From the NCBI RefSeq assembly GCF_035607555.1, contig NZ_JAVHWZ010000001.1, positions 124,001 to 188,000 on the forward strand: 64,000 nt of DNA, read 5' to 3'. The translations under genes and the position numbers were made by a program. Below the pieces are notes generated by a model. It was not told the origin of the DNA. It worked only from the letters and a program-made list of their open reading frames with translations, and did no database searches. Positions 1 to 9,084 of this stretch are shown piece after piece (positions within the stretch are counted from its first letter, which is position 1; every line of letters begins with the position of its first letter). The stretch comes from Candidatus Bealeia paramacronuclearis (lineage in GTDB: Bacteria; Pseudomonadota; Alphaproteobacteria; UBA9655).

Positions 1-1
1 G

Positions 2-568
2 GTTTATCCGGCGATTGCCAAGCGGGCGCGCCTTGAAAATGCCGAGATTCATTGGGGAGATGAGGCGGGCTTTCGTTCCGATCATCAGACGGGCACAACT
101 TATAGCCCCAAGGGTCAGACGCCTGTGATTTCAGGAACGGGAAAACGATTTCGAATCAATATGATCTCGAGCGTCACGAATCAGGGCACGTTGCGGTTTA
201 TGCTTTTTGAGGAGAATTTTACGCGAGAGGTTTTTCTTAATTTTCTCAAAAGGTTAATCAAGTCTTCCAAGAAAAAAGTGTTTCTCATTGTGGACAATCA
301 CAAAGTACACCACGCCAAAGTGGTCGGTGAATTTTTGAAGGAAAACAAAGAAAAAATTGAGGTATTTTTTCTGCCCGCTTACAGCCCAGATTTGAATCCA
401 GATGAGCTTTTGAATCAAGACGTGAAAAGCAATGCTGTCGGACTCAAACATGCCAAGTCATTGCAGGAACTCAAAACCAACATCACAAAATATCTTTTTG
501 GCACCCAAAATTGCCCCGAAATCGTTCGCTCCTATTTCCTCAAAAAAGAAGTTACCTACGCCGCCTAA
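2..568 (+). CDS. IS630-family transposase, C-terminal part (cut by window edge)
   Basis: The reading frame is open from the first bases of the window and ends at a TAA. The visible 188 residues form a DDE_3-type catalytic domain. The first catalytic Asp lies in HWGDEAGF (about residue 20), the second in IVDNHKVHH, and the third acidic residue follows the signature SPDLNPDE. The usual family reading is PDLNPIE, so this copy looks intact. The helix-turn-helix part lies upstream of the window. Its right end carries the same terminal sequence as IS debris near 23.57 kb, so related elements exist elsewhere in the genome. Certain as an IS630-type transposase; activity cannot be judged from the part seen. 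Confidence 0.9.
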   Translation, partial: VYPAIAKRARLENAEIHWGDEAGFRSDHQTGTTYSPKGQTPVISGTGKRFRINMISSVTNQGTLRFMLFEENFTREVFLNFLKRLIKSSKKKVFLIVDNHKVHHAKVVGEFLKENKEKIEVFFLPAYSPDLNPDELLNQDVKSNAVGLKHAKSLQELKTNITKYLFGTQNCPEIVRSYFLKKEVTYAA

Positions 569-577
569 CGTCATCTA

Positions 578-596
578 TTTTATTGCCGGAGTAATA
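578..596. repeat. Right terminal inverted repeat of IS630 element
   Basis: The end reads TTTATTGCCGGAGTAATA and recurs at 23553-23571, where it borders the 5' end of a related transposase fragment on the minus strand. A TA at 595-596 fits the TA target duplication of IS630 elements. Confidence 0.7.
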
Positions 597-669
597 TCTC
601 ATGAGGACACCCTCTCTCCTCTCTCTTTTGTAGGTCGGAGGTGAATTTTGATTATCTCAAAATACTTGC

Positions 670-700
670 TTGAGTTTTTAATAAATTGTAATTATATAAT
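670..700 (+). promoter_or_regulatory. Possible sigma-70 promoter for the 749-2902 gene
   Basis: TTGAGT at 670-675 is followed by TTATAT (17-bp spacing) or TATAAT (19-bp spacing, 695-700) in a very AT-rich leader. It lies about 50 bp before the gene. Suggestive only, because random AT-rich DNA gives similar matches. Confidence 0.35.
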
Positions 701-748
701 AATAGAATTTTAATTTAATATGGGTTTTTTATGTTGTTGAGTTTTAAT

Positions 749-2902
749 ATGAAGAAATTTTCTGCCTTTTTGTTGTGTGCGTCTTGTTTGTCAGCAGAGT
801 CCTTCGCAATGATGGAGCCGTTGGAAGAAAAACAAATCGTATCGTCTCGTCAAAGTTCTGAGAAAGAGGAAGCGAGTGAAAAGGAAACACCCTCCCCTCA
901 AACTCTAGTTTCTCAATTCGCACAACGTGCTCAGCTGAGTGTGAGACTTTTCAAAGAAAATGGTATTCCTATCAATTTTGAATCTTTCATAAAGGCGTGC
1001 CCAAAAATTGATGAAAATATGCCAGATGAGGATGTTTTTCAAATCTTAGGAAATATAATACACGTTTCAGGCACCATTAGTCAAAGTTTTAAAGTAAAGC
1101 CAGTGGTTCGTGAATACGACCTTTTGAAGGCAAATTTTATCACATGGAAAAACACCCTTAGTTTTTTAAAAAATAAAAACTCTCAATTTTCAAAGAAAGG
1201 AGTGAAAGATTTAGCTCAAGACGTATTTCAATTTGAAACCAAGTTCTTTGATTTTTATCAAAAATATGGTGATATTAAATTTGTGACTCCTGAAGAATAT
1301 GTCATTAAAATGCAACTTTTAGCAGATCAAATGAACGAGATCGGATCTCAAGCGTTCTCCAGTTTTAAGAAGAGAGAACTTTTTTCCTCCTCAGCCCCAA
1401 CCTCAGAGCAAATCAAAGCTATTGAATTGCTCGCTGGATTCTACTGTATTCAAGGTCGTTATTTGCGCAATGTATGGAGCTCCGTATTAAGTCAATCTAA
1501 TCCGCTTCTTAAACCTCAACAGATAGTAGCATGTTTAAGAAAAAATATAGAATCTCTTGAACGCTCTTCAGAACTTTATGAGATTGTTTTTGGGATGAAT
1601 CATGATAATGAGACTGAAGAAGCCAATGCGGACATAACGGTTAATATACTCACCGTATTTGGACAATTAGATGTTTATTGCACAACTCATAACATCACTC
1701 ACCCATTTACACCTCAGAATAAAAAAATAAAAAAACAGTCTTTAAAAAATAAAATTAAATTATTTAAACAAAAAAAAGATCGTATTCGTTTTCTAAATGA
1801 GCAATTTGAAAAAATGAAAATGATGACGTCTAATCATACTTCTGAGAAAAATAAATTAGAGGCAAAAAAGGATGTGCTTCAACATCTTCAAAACACAAAT
1901 GATAATACTTCAAGTCTTGAGGCTCCTGCCTCTTTAAAATTAGCTTACCATTATGTCCCTAAAATTGATGACACTGCTAAAAGTATAGAAGATGTTCTCA
2001 ATTCCACTACGATGATTTTATTTTATGCTGGAGAATATGATAAAGCACTCGTGCGTTTTAAACTCTATGAAGAGGAAATGAAGGAACAATTGGAACCTGA
2101 TGCCTTAATTTTCAGGGCATTTCTCAAGTCTTTTACAGGTGATAGCTCTGAAATTATTGCACTGCATAATGATCTTAAACAAAAGAGAAAAGCAGCAAAC
2201 GCACGTCAACGACAAAAAATGATCTCTACCATCAAAGATCGAATAGAAAGCTCAAAAGACGATGTCAATCCCGACACGGAGATAAAGGTACCTCGTCGGA
2301 TTTTGCCTGCAAAAACAACATCTGTGATCTCAAACAATAACAACTTATTATTGGAAGATTCAGCGCCTTCCTACAAAGAAAGCAAAGATAAAAAGAAAAA
2401 ACGCCATGAAGAAAAATTAAAGGAAAAAGAGGAAAATAGCTCAAGTGATGATGAAACGTCATTACAGGTAGATACAGCTCAAAAATTCTTAAAGAAAGAA
2501 GAGTCCTTTCCAAAAATCCAACCGCAATTTTATCTCACAAGCACGGCTTGGCGCGTTCATTTGTCCATAGAGTCCAGTGAATGGAAATTTACCAAAGACG
2601 AACTGAAAACGTATTTTGAGGCTTTGGGATGTCGTGTCAAAGAAAGTCGCGGAAAAGGGGGACATCAAGGTGCAGAACTTCCCACGCGATTGGTGATTAA
2701 AGATGCCACTGATACTGTTCTTTTCATCATTCCCATCGGCGGTTTTTTTACGCTGCCTGCTTGGGATCAAGCTTTCGTGCCGTTTTATTTGCGCAAGGAA
2801 ATCTCAAATGTGCGCGCAAAATTTGGCGCTTTTGGAGGGAATGTTCATGAAGGCCAACGCCCCATCGAAGATAAACAAAAGATATTTGCGGAACACGAAT
2901 AG
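749..2902 (+). CDS. Large secreted protein of unknown function with HicA-like C-terminal domain
   Basis: No family is recognised for the body. An ATG at 731 is also in frame, but the ATG at 749 gives a textbook signal peptide (MKKFSAFLLCASCLSAESFA) and is preferred. That makes 717 residues and points to export. The middle is helical and charged, with a Lys/Glu-rich linker at about residues 550-580 containing KDKKKKRHEEK. The last 120 residues resemble the HicA mRNA-interferase fold: a helix (KDELKTYFEALG), a strand, then SRGKGGHQGAEL, where the His sits like the HicA catalytic His after a Gly turn. The same layout recurs in the protein at 9949-11736. An effector role is inference. It is flanked by IS630 debris upstream and converges on mltG. 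Confidence 0.85.
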   Translation: MKKFSAFLLCASCLSAESFAMMEPLEEKQIVSSRQSSEKEEASEKETPSPQTLVSQFAQRAQLSVRLFKENGIPINFESFIKACPKIDENMPDEDVFQILGNIIHVSGTISQSFKVKPVVREYDLLKANFITWKNTLSFLKNKNSQFSKKGVKDLAQDVFQFETKFFDFYQKYGDIKFVTPEEYVIKMQLLADQMNEIGSQAFSSFKKRELFSSSAPTSEQIKAIELLAGFYCIQGRYLRNVWSSVLSQSNPLLKPQQIVACLRKNIESLERSSELYEIVFGMNHDNETEEANADITVNILTVFGQLDVYCTTHNITHPFTPQNKKIKKQSLKNKIKLFKQKKDRIRFLNEQFEKMKMMTSNHTSEKNKLEAKKDVLQHLQNTNDNTSSLEAPASLKLAYHYVPKIDDTAKSIEDVLNSTTMILFYAGEYDKALVRFKLYEEEMKEQLEPDALIFRAFLKSFTGDSSEIIALHNDLKQKRKAANARQRQKMISTIKDRIESSKDDVNPDTEIKVPRRILPAKTTSVISNNNNLLLEDSAPSYKESKDKKKKRHEEKLKEKEENSSSDDETSLQVDTAQKFLKKEESFPKIQPQFYLTSTAWRVHLSIESSEWKFTKDELKTYFEALGCRVKESRGKGGHQGAELPTRLVIKDATDTVLFIIPIGGFFTLPAWDQAFVPFYLRKEISNVRAKFGAFGGNVHEGQRPIEDKQKIFAEHE

Positions 2903-2917
2903 AGAGACTTCTCTATT
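2898..2917. terminator. Hairpin between convergent genes
   Basis: An 8-bp perfect stem (AATAGAGA / TCTCTATT) with a 4-nt loop overlaps the stop codons of the upstream plus-strand gene and of mltG. The T tract is poor, so it may be a weak bidirectional terminator. Confidence 0.4.
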
Positions 2918-3878
2918 TGTTGCGTATTTTTCGCCAAGCTTGATGATTTTTTTGATGGGCCTGTAAGGTTTCTGAAAAGTGATGCCCACCCGTGCCGTCG
3001 GCCACAAAATAAAGGTAGGCCACAGGCGCTGGATTAAGAGCTGCTTTTAAGGCGGCAATGCCGGGATTGGCAATAGCGCCGGGAGGAAGACCTTTATTAA
3101 CATAGGTGTTGAGGGGATGCTCGACTTTGAGATCGGCACGGCTGAGCTCTCGGTCCAACTTTCCCGTCCCATTAGAAATCGCATAAACAACCGTCGGATC
3201 ACATTGCAACGGCATCCCTAACTTTAGGCGATTGTAAAAAACAGCGGACACAAGGGGACGTTCAGGTGCTAGAGCCGTTTCTTTTTCAATGAGGGCTGCA
3301 AGGCTAATCATTTCCTCACGGGATTGAAGAAGAAGGCCGGGATTGCGATTTTCCCAGAGTTGAGTCGTTAATCGTGTCATTTCTGTCTGCATTTTTTGAA
3401 TGAGTGAGCCCCGTGCTTCCCCTTTTTTATAGGCATAGGTAGAGGGAAAAAGTGAGCCTTCATTGGGAACTTCTGAAATTTCCCCCTCAAGTTTGGGAAG
3501 GGTTTTCAGCCTTTCCACAATCTCATAACTCGTAAGGCCTTCTGGCATAGTGATTTGATAAACAACGACTTCACCTCTGGTGATTTTTTTGACCGCATCC
3601 AAAAAAGAAGCGTTTTTTGAAATCTCATATTCGCCGGCTTGAAGGGACCTCAAGTTTCCAAAAAGGGTGCCTCCCAAAAGACAGACCCAAGGGTGGGGTG
3701 TAATTTGAGCCTCACTTAAAATCTCACAGGTCTTTTGAGCTGAGGTTCCTTTGGGAATCTCGAGAATCTCATCTTGGGTCCGGCGACCCTCAAAATTCAC
3801 ACTGTAATACAAAGAAGCTATGCCTATTGACAAGAGTATGAGCCCTGCAGACACCATAAAAATTAGGTAGGGCTTCAT
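2913..3878 (-). CDS. mltG: Endolytic murein transglycosylase MltG
   Basis: 321 residues, the usual family length, with one N-terminal membrane anchor (residues about 5-25) and a YceG domain. The catalytic Glu lies in SLAALIEKETA, and the conserved downstream blocks LQCDPTVVYA and NTYVNKGLPPGAIANPG are present. MltG cleaves nascent glycan strands at the inner membrane and sets their length. It is the last gene of the fab cluster, 20 bp after fabF, a common alphaproteobacterial order. There is no strong Shine-Dalgarno before its ATG, so it may be translated by coupling to fabF. Confidence 0.95.
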   Translation of the reverse strand: MKPYLIFMVSAGLILLSIGIASLYYSVNFEGRRTQDEILEIPKGTSAQKTCEILSEAQITPHPWVCLLGGTLFGNLRSLQAGEYEISKNASFLDAVKKITRGEVVVYQITMPEGLTSYEIVERLKTLPKLEGEISEVPNEGSLFPSTYAYKKGEARGSLIQKMQTEMTRLTTQLWENRNPGLLLQSREEMISLAALIEKETALAPERPLVSAVFYNRLKLGMPLQCDPTVVYAISNGTGKLDRELSRADLKVEHPLNTYVNKGLPPGAIANPGIAALKAALNPAPVAYLYFVADGTGGHHFSETLQAHQKNHQAWRKIRNK

Positions 3879-3898
3879 TCGTGCAAAGAGGTTTGACG

Positions 3899-5161
3899 TT
3901 ATTGGAACGCTCCCATCACAAGAGAAACATTTGTTCCTCCAAATCCAAAGGAATTGGAAAGAGCATATTTGAATTTACGCTCTTTGGCTTTGTGGGGCAC
4001 AAGATCCATATCTTCCGTACCCTCAGAGGGATTATCAAGGTTTAATGTGGGGGGGATTATCCCATTATTCATCGCTAAGATGGTGAAAATCGCCTCAACG
4101 CCGCCTGCAGCCCCCAAAAGGTGACCAATCGAAGATTTTGTGGAGGACATACTGACATCCCCTGAAGAGTTGCCCAAAAGGCGCTTGACGGCCCCAAGCT
4201 CAATCATATCTCCCAAAGGTGTCGATGTTCCATGGGCATTGATATAGCCTAAATCAGAGGGGGAAATTCCTGCGCGTTTTAACGCATTGCGCATCGCACG
4301 GAATCCGCCGTTTCCATCTTCCGCAGGAGCGGTAATGTGATAGGCGTCTCCGGATAATCCATAACCAATAACTTCGGCATAAATTTTAGCGCCGCGCTTT
4401 TTCGCGTGCTCAAGTTCCTCCAAGACCACAACACCGGAACCTTCACCAATTACAAATCCATCACGGTCGCGATCCCAAGGGCGCGACGCCCGTGTGGGCT
4501 CATCATTGAAGTTTGTTGAAAGGGCACGCATAGAGGCGAATCCTGCGACACCGAGTTCGCATACAGCGCCTTCAGCGCCGCCCGCAACCATCACATCCGC
4601 ATCTCCCATTTGAATGAGACGTGCGGCATCCCCAATGGCATGACCACCTGTGGAGCACGCAGTCACCACAGAGTGGTTCGGCCCTTTAAATCCATGGCGA
4701 ATGGAGACGTGACCTGAGACTAAGTTGATTAGGGAAGATGTGATAAAGAACGGACTGATTTTCCGCGGTCCACGCTCTTTTAAGATTTGTGCTGCCTCGC
4801 AAATAGTAGGAAGTCCTCCGATGCCAGATCCGATCATGACACCTGTCATCTCACGTTCTTCATCGGTTTGTGGCGCCCATCCTGAATCTTTAATGGCTTC
4901 ATCGGCGGCTTTTAAACCAAAGAGAATGAACTTATCCATTTTCTTTTGATCTTTGTGCGGAACAACTTCATCCATATTAAATTCAAGAGGTCCAGATCCT
5001 AAGGCTATTTCCCCGGCCACTTTGGAGGTAATTTCGTCTGTCGGGAAATATTCAATGTGGCGTACGCCCGATTCAGCATTGATCAGACGTCGCCATGAAG
5101 TTTGAACATCTGGTCCTAAAGGCGTCACAAGGCCTAAGCCGGTAACAACAACGCGCCGCAT
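3899..5161 (-). CDS. fabF: 3-oxoacyl-ACP synthase II (KAS II)
   Basis: 420 residues, normal for FabF. The Cys-His-His triad is visible: the active-site Cys in VTACSTGG (about residue 169), one His in INAHGTSTPLGD and one in SIGHLLGAAGG. It elongates acyl-ACP with malonyl-ACP in fatty-acid synthesis. A TTG codon two residues upstream is also in frame, but the ATG at 5161 has AAGGG nine bases upstream and starts the conserved MRRVVVTGLG, so it is preferred. It is separated from acpP by 33 bp and is probably cotranscribed with it. Confidence 0.97.
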   Translation of the reverse strand: MRRVVVTGLGLVTPLGPDVQTSWRRLINAESGVRHIEYFPTDEITSKVAGEIALGSGPLEFNMDEVVPHKDQKKMDKFILFGLKAADEAIKDSGWAPQTDEEREMTGVMIGSGIGGLPTICEAAQILKERGPRKISPFFITSSLINLVSGHVSIRHGFKGPNHSVVTACSTGGHAIGDAARLIQMGDADVMVAGGAEGAVCELGVAGFASMRALSTNFNDEPTRASRPWDRDRDGFVIGEGSGVVVLEELEHAKKRGAKIYAEVIGYGLSGDAYHITAPAEDGNGGFRAMRNALKRAGISPSDLGYINAHGTSTPLGDMIELGAVKRLLGNSSGDVSMSSTKSSIGHLLGAAGGVEAIFTILAMNNGIIPPTLNLDNPSEGTEDMDLVPHKAKERKFKYALSNSFGFGGTNVSLVMGAFQ

Positions 5162-5194
5162 ATGCAATTTCCCTTCAGATAAAATAAAATAAGC

Positions 5195-5443
5195 TTAGGC
5201 TACGCTCTTCGTTGCATTTTGTTGAACGTAATCAATAGCATTTTTAACAGTCAGAATTTTTTCTGCAGCATCATCAGGAATTTCACAACCGAATTCCTCT
5301 TCAAATGCCATAACGAGTTCAACTGTGTCGAGACTGTCAGCGCCAAGATCATCAATGAAGCTGGCAGTATCTGTGACTTTTTCTTCGTCAACGCCCAAAT
5401 GGTCTACAACAATTTTCTTAACGCGTGCTGCTACATCGCTCAT
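5195..5443 (-). CDS. acpP: Acyl carrier protein
   Basis: 82 residues, acidic, with the phosphopantetheine attachment Ser in [11 protein letters not shown]. It carries growing acyl chains for FabD, FabG and FabF, which flank it. GAGGA stands seven bases before the ATG. The C-terminal tail after the ACP fold is a few residues longer than in E. coli, which is common in alphaproteobacteria. Confidence 0.97.
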   Translation of the reverse strand: MSDVAARVKKIVVDHLGVDEEKVTDTASFIDDLGADSLDTVELVMAFEEEFGCEIPDDAAEKILTVKNAIDYVQQNATKSVA

Positions 5444-5529
5444 TTCATATTCCTCTTCAATTTCGTTTCATAAAATTTCTATAACGTAAGAACTAGCTTG
5501 TCTCAATTCTTAGCACAATTGAGGGTGCT

Positions 5530-5558
5530 ATCATACTCTTTCTCGATTGACTAGCCAA
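5530..5558 (-). promoter_or_regulatory. Probable sigma-70 promoter for acpP-fabF(-mltG)
   Basis: On the minus strand TTGGCT (5558-5553) and TATGAT (5535-5530) are separated by exactly 17 bp in the 141-bp gap between fabG and acpP. A separate promoter for acpP would fit the high demand for carrier protein. Confidence 0.55.
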
Positions 5559-5584
5559 GACTGAGAAAAAAATCAAGAAAATCT

Positions 5585-6322
5585 TTATACCATTACCATT
5601 CCGCCATTGATATGAAGGGTTTGACCAGTAACATATTGTGCCTCATGGGAAGCGAGATACACGACACCCGCGGCAATATCTTCAGGAGATCCCATCTCAC
5701 CTTTGGGAATTTCACACAAAATTTTGCCTTTGACCTTATCATCCAAAACTTCCGTCATTGGAGTTCCTATAAAACCTGGTGCCAAACAATTGACCGTTAT
5801 GCCACGAGTGGCGACTTCTTGAGCTAATGATTTTGAAAATCCAATGAGACCTGCTTTTGAAGCGGCGTAGTTGGCTTGTCCTGGATTTCCGGTCACGCCT
5901 ACGATTGAGGTAATATTAATAATACGTCCCCACCGTTGCTTCATCATCAGGCGAATAGCCTCCCGCGAAAGACGGAATGCGGAGGTTAAATTAACTTCGA
6001 TAACTTTGAGCCAATCTTCATCTTTCATGCGCATCATGAGACCGTCTCGAGTCAGTCCCGCATTATTGACGAGAATGTCCACACCCCCCACTTCTGTTTC
6101 AATTTTTGAAATCAATTCCGCCGTAGACGCCGGGTCGGAAAGGTCGCAAGGCATAACTGTTGTATGACCACCCAGCTCTTTGGCCAAAGTTTCAAGGGCG
6201 TCTTTTCGCGTGCCTGAAAGAATGATATGGGCACCTTGGGTATGAAGTGCTTTTGCAATCGCACCGCCAATGCCGCCTGACGCTCCTGTAACGAGCGCTT
6301 TTTTACCATCGAGTCTAAACAT
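5585..6322 (-). CDS. fabG: 3-oxoacyl-ACP reductase FabG
   Basis: 245 residues, a short-chain dehydrogenase of normal length. It shows the NADPH motif TGASGGIGGAIA near residue 14, NNAG at about 90, the catalytic Ser in NITSIVG, and YAASKAG with the Tyr and Lys. It reduces 3-oxoacyl-ACP. It starts 3 bp after the fabD stop, and its AGAAGGGA ribosome binding site lies inside the end of fabD, so the two are translationally coupled. Confidence 0.97.
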   Translation of the reverse strand: MFRLDGKKALVTGASGGIGGAIAKALHTQGAHIILSGTRKDALETLAKELGGHTTVMPCDLSDPASTAELISKIETEVGGVDILVNNAGLTRDGLMMRMKDEDWLKVIEVNLTSAFRLSREAIRLMMKQRWGRIINITSIVGVTGNPGQANYAASKAGLIGFSKSLAQEVATRGITVNCLAPGFIGTPMTEVLDDKVKGKILCEIPKGEMGSPEDIAAGVVYLASHEAQYVTGQTLHINGGMVMV

Positions 6323-6325
6323 AAA

Positions 6326-7255
6326 TTAAAACATCCCTTCTAAATCTTCCGGTGAGTTAATAGCTGCCGAAATCACATCTTTATCGATACGTTTTGTCAA
6401 GCCTGTCAGGACCTGCCCTGCACCAATTTCAATAATTTGAGTGACCCCCAAAGACGCCATTTTTTGAACACTTTCTCTCCACCTTACCATACCGGTGACT
6501 TGCTCAACCAAAAGCTCACGAATTGTCTCAGGATCTTCACAAGGTGTAGCCCTCACGTTGGTGATAACTGGAACAAGAGGCTTTTGAATTGTCACGTCTT
6601 GAAGGGCGGCTTTCATGCGGTCTGCAGCTGGCTGCATTAAAGGACAATGAAAGGGTGCACTTACGTTTAAAAGAATGCTGCGTTTGGCGCCCAATTCTTT
6701 GGCGAGGTCAATGGAGCGTTCAACGGCTTCTTTGTTTCCACTAATGACGATTTGTCCAGGGCAATTGTCATTGGCCACAACACATACCTGATTCAAGGCC
6801 GCTTGGGACGCCAGGCTATGAACATCTGTAATCTCTAATCCTAAAATAGCCGCCATAGCGCCTTGCCCTACAGGCACAGCCTTTTGCATGGATTGTCCGC
6901 GAATTTTAAGAAGGCGAGCCGTGTCACCAATGGAAAGCGCTTTTGCAGCAGCTAAAGCTGAGTATTCTCCCAAGGAATGACCTGCAACATACTGGACCGC
7001 ATTGGCAAGGCTCACGCCGGCATCTTTTTCAAGGGCCGCCATCATGGCAAGGCTCACGGACATCAAAGCAGGTTGGGCATTTTCAGTTAAGACTAAATCT
7101 GATTCCGGTCCTTCAAAAATGATTGTACTGAGTTTTTGGCCTAAAGCCTCATCGACTTCCTCAAAGACCTGACGGGAGGAGGCAAATGTGTCATAAAAAA
7201 TCTTGCCCATACCGATAGCCTGAGATCCTTGACCTGGAAAAACGAAAGCTTTCAC
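6326..7255 (-). CDS. fabD: Malonyl-CoA:ACP transacylase FabD
   Basis: 309 residues when started at the GTG at 7255, exactly the usual length. An ATG five codons upstream is in frame, but AAGGAAA lies correctly spaced before the GTG and the homologous start is MKAFVFPGQGSQ. The active-site Ser is in VAGHSLGEYSALA and the His in SAPFHCPLMQP. It loads malonyl groups onto AcpP. It is the first gene of the fab run seen here; fabH and plsX are not upstream, where a tRNA and a carbonic anhydrase relic stand instead. Confidence 0.96.
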   Translation of the reverse strand: MKAFVFPGQGSQAIGMGKIFYDTFASSRQVFEEVDEALGQKLSTIIFEGPESDLVLTENAQPALMSVSLAMMAALEKDAGVSLANAVQYVAGHSLGEYSALAAAKALSIGDTARLLKIRGQSMQKAVPVGQGAMAAILGLEITDVHSLASQAALNQVCVVANDNCPGQIVISGNKEAVERSIDLAKELGAKRSILLNVSAPFHCPLMQPAADRMKAALQDVTIQKPLVPVITNVRATPCEDPETIRELLVEQVTGMVRWRESVQKMASLGVTQIIEIGAGQVLTGLTKRIDKDVISAAINSPEDLEGMF

Positions 7256-7400
7256 AAGGTTTCCTTTCATTCAAAAACAATAAGTCCCGGCCTTATAGCA
7301 CATTCCAAAAGGGGCGGAAAAGCATTCTTTTGAGACGAGCAATTATAAAACTTGCAAGAATCAAGAAGCTCTTTTATACACTCTTTTGTATTTAAGTTAA

Positions 7401-7475
7401 GGGCGTATAGCTCAGCGGTAGAGCACTACGTTGACATCGTAGAGGTCACAGGTTCGATCCCCGTTGCGCCCACCA
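7401..7475 (+). tRNA. tRNA-Val (GAC)
   Basis: 75 nt. Acceptor stem GGGCGTA / TGCGCCC, D arm with AGCTCAGCGGTAGAGC, anticodon stem CTACG / CGTAG enclosing TTGACAT (anticodon GAC), T arm with GGTTCGATCC, and an encoded CCA end. All four stems pair. Confidence 0.95.
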
Positions 7476-7550
7476 TTTTTCTTTTTAGAATTGTCGAAAT
7501 TGTCAATTGTGATATCCTCTATATGTAATTAAAAAACAGGGGGTGCTTTC

Positions 7551-8303
7551 ATGACTTTCACAAAAATACTTTTTTCCATATCATTGCTGACATTTTCACT
7601 TTCGGCGAACGGTCCTCAAGGTGTCCTCTCCAAAGATATTGAGAAAAAAACGGAAGGCATCCTTGAAAACATTGTAACGGATAATGGTAAATACGCCAGA
7701 AAAACACCTAAATGACAATTTCAAGCTTATAAAGATTCTCAACATCCACGCGCCACGATGATTCTGTGCTCTGATTCCCGCGTCCAAATGGAGAGTTTTG
7801 ATTTCACGCCAGAGAATGACATTTTTACCGTACGTAACATCGGCAATCAAATTGCCACTACACCAGGTTCCGTCGAATACGGAATCAATCATCTGAACAC
7901 CCCTGTGCTTTTTATCGTGGGACACTCAGGATGTGGTGCGGTTAATGCGGCTTATGGTGATTATTCCAAGGAATCTCCAGATATTCAAAAAGAATTAAAT
8001 ACAATCCAAATTAAGTCTGCTCCTGATGTGAAAGCTGCAATTCTTTTAAACATCAATAATCAAGTTGACGCTGCCCTGAAGAAATTTGATGATAAAATTA
8101 AATCTGAACGGCTGACTGTTGTCGGTGGGGTCTATGATTTTCGGGATGATTATGAGCGTGGTGATGGGCGCTTTATCATTACCAATTTGAATGGCGAAAC
8201 AGATCCTCAAAAAATTGAAGCCTCACCCCTCTTCAAAAAGATTAAGGAAGCTCATATTGGAGTTGCTTCGGTGCACAAGCAGGAAAAACAGAAGACGAAT
8301 TAA
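7551..8303 (+). pseudogene. Periplasmic beta-carbonic anhydrase, interrupted by an in-frame TGA
   Basis: An ATG with AGGGGG upstream opens a signal peptide (MTFTKILFSISLLTFSLSA) and the start of a beta-class carbonic anhydrase. Codon 55 (7713-7715) is TGA. The same frame then runs on with QHPRATMILCSDSRV and VGHSGCGAV, which hold the zinc ligands (Cys, His, Cys) and the Asp-Arg pair, to a stop at 8303. The product would interconvert CO2 and bicarbonate. Downstream translation could restart at 7758, but that product would lack the signal peptide and the N-terminal helices. Either a recent nonsense mutation or a sequencing error. TGA is a normal stop in neighbouring genes. Confidence 0.8.
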
Positions 8304-8346
8304 CCTAAATCTAGATTTACCCCTACCAAAAAATCGTGAAAAGTGC

Positions 8347-8688
8347 TGTCCGAGTTCAGATAGAAGTGAGACAAAATTGGGAGGGATGGAGATGAGCTGA
8401 GCGCGCCCTCAAATTGCGCTGTAGCGAGGCTCATCTCCATCGCCACACCCAAACCAGGCCTCAAGAATAGGAGAATGTAAAAAACCTATTGATGGAGGAC
8501 TGGATGAGGATCCACGGACTACATAAAAATATGCATAGGCTTTATGCATATGCGCGTACACAAGACTATTTGGACGTCTATCGCAAACGGTATGAAGACG
8601 GCGTGAGGCGCTGGGAAAAGTTGAAAGCTAAAAACGTTTCCGATGCGATATGCCAAGAAATTTGCGATATATCTCGCGCAACTTATTA
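8347..8688 (+). mobile_element. IS481 left-end fragment
   Basis: It begins with the terminal sequence TGTCCGAGTTCAGATAGAAG, shared with the fuller copy at 14306. It carries the leader and the first 67 codons of the transposase (start 8489, LHKNMHRLYAY), and is cut at an IS630 insertion. The following element starts inside the SRATYY codons. Confidence 0.85.
8386..8440. repeat. Inverted repeat with invertible 29-bp core, orientation A
   Basis: ATGGAGATGAGCT (8386-8398) and GGCTCATCTCCAT (8428-8440) are inverted arms. The 29-bp core at 8399-8427 is, apart from one base, the reverse complement of the core at 14358-14386. A third copy at 9771-9825, read in the IS481 direction, has this same orientation. 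Confidence 0.85.
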
Positions 8689-8745
8689 TAGTCATTCCCC
8701 TATAAATAGATAGATTTTTAGGAAAAGTTTAGGTATAAGGAGGGA

Positions 8746-9084
8746 ATGGTAAAAGCATATTCGGAAGACCTGCGGAAAAAGGTCATCTCCTACATTACGA
8801 GCGGCGGCCGTAAGCGGGAGGCTGCAAAGGTTTTTAACGTTGGAGAAGCCACGATCTATCGATGGATATGTCTTCATAAACAAGGGGATATTAAACCGAA
8901 AAAACGCACTTCTTATCCGCGTAAAGTCGATGAGCAAAAACTCAGAGACTACGTCGCTCAAAATCCGGATCATACGCTCAAACAAATCGCCGAAGCTTTG
9001 GGGTTGAGATTCCAAAACGTGAGTAAATGGCTTAAACGTTTAAACATTACACGAAAAAAAGACGACGCTTTACAAAGAACGTAA
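8746..9084 (+). CDS. IS630 transposase ORF1 (DNA-binding part), copy A
   Basis: 112 residues with AAGGAGGGA before the ATG. It begins MVKAYSEDLRKKVISYI and holds a helix-turn-helix (REAAKVFNVGEATIYRW), a basic linker and a second winged-helix-like block (TLKQIAEALGLRFQNVSKWL). It ends just after the run ACGAAAAAAAG at 9051-9061, where a shift of +1 (or -2) would join it to ORF2. Confidence 0.9.
   Translation: MVKAYSEDLRKKVISYITSGGRKREAAKVFNVGEATIYRWICLHKQGDIKPKKRTSYPRKVDEQKLRDYVAQNPDHTLKQIAEALGLRFQNVSKWLKRLNITRKKDDALQRT

Noticed and set aside
7551-8303. TGA in the carbonic anhydrase frame as a sign of TGA = Trp recoding or selenocysteine
   Set aside because: TGA ends several clearly functional genes here (for example ruvC and tolA), no hairpin resembling a SECIS element stands out after the codon, and the position is not a known catalytic Cys site.
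8489-8713. 74-residue frame as an independent small gene
   Set aside because: It is the start of an IS481 transposase that runs into an IS630 insertion; its last residues come from the IS630 end.
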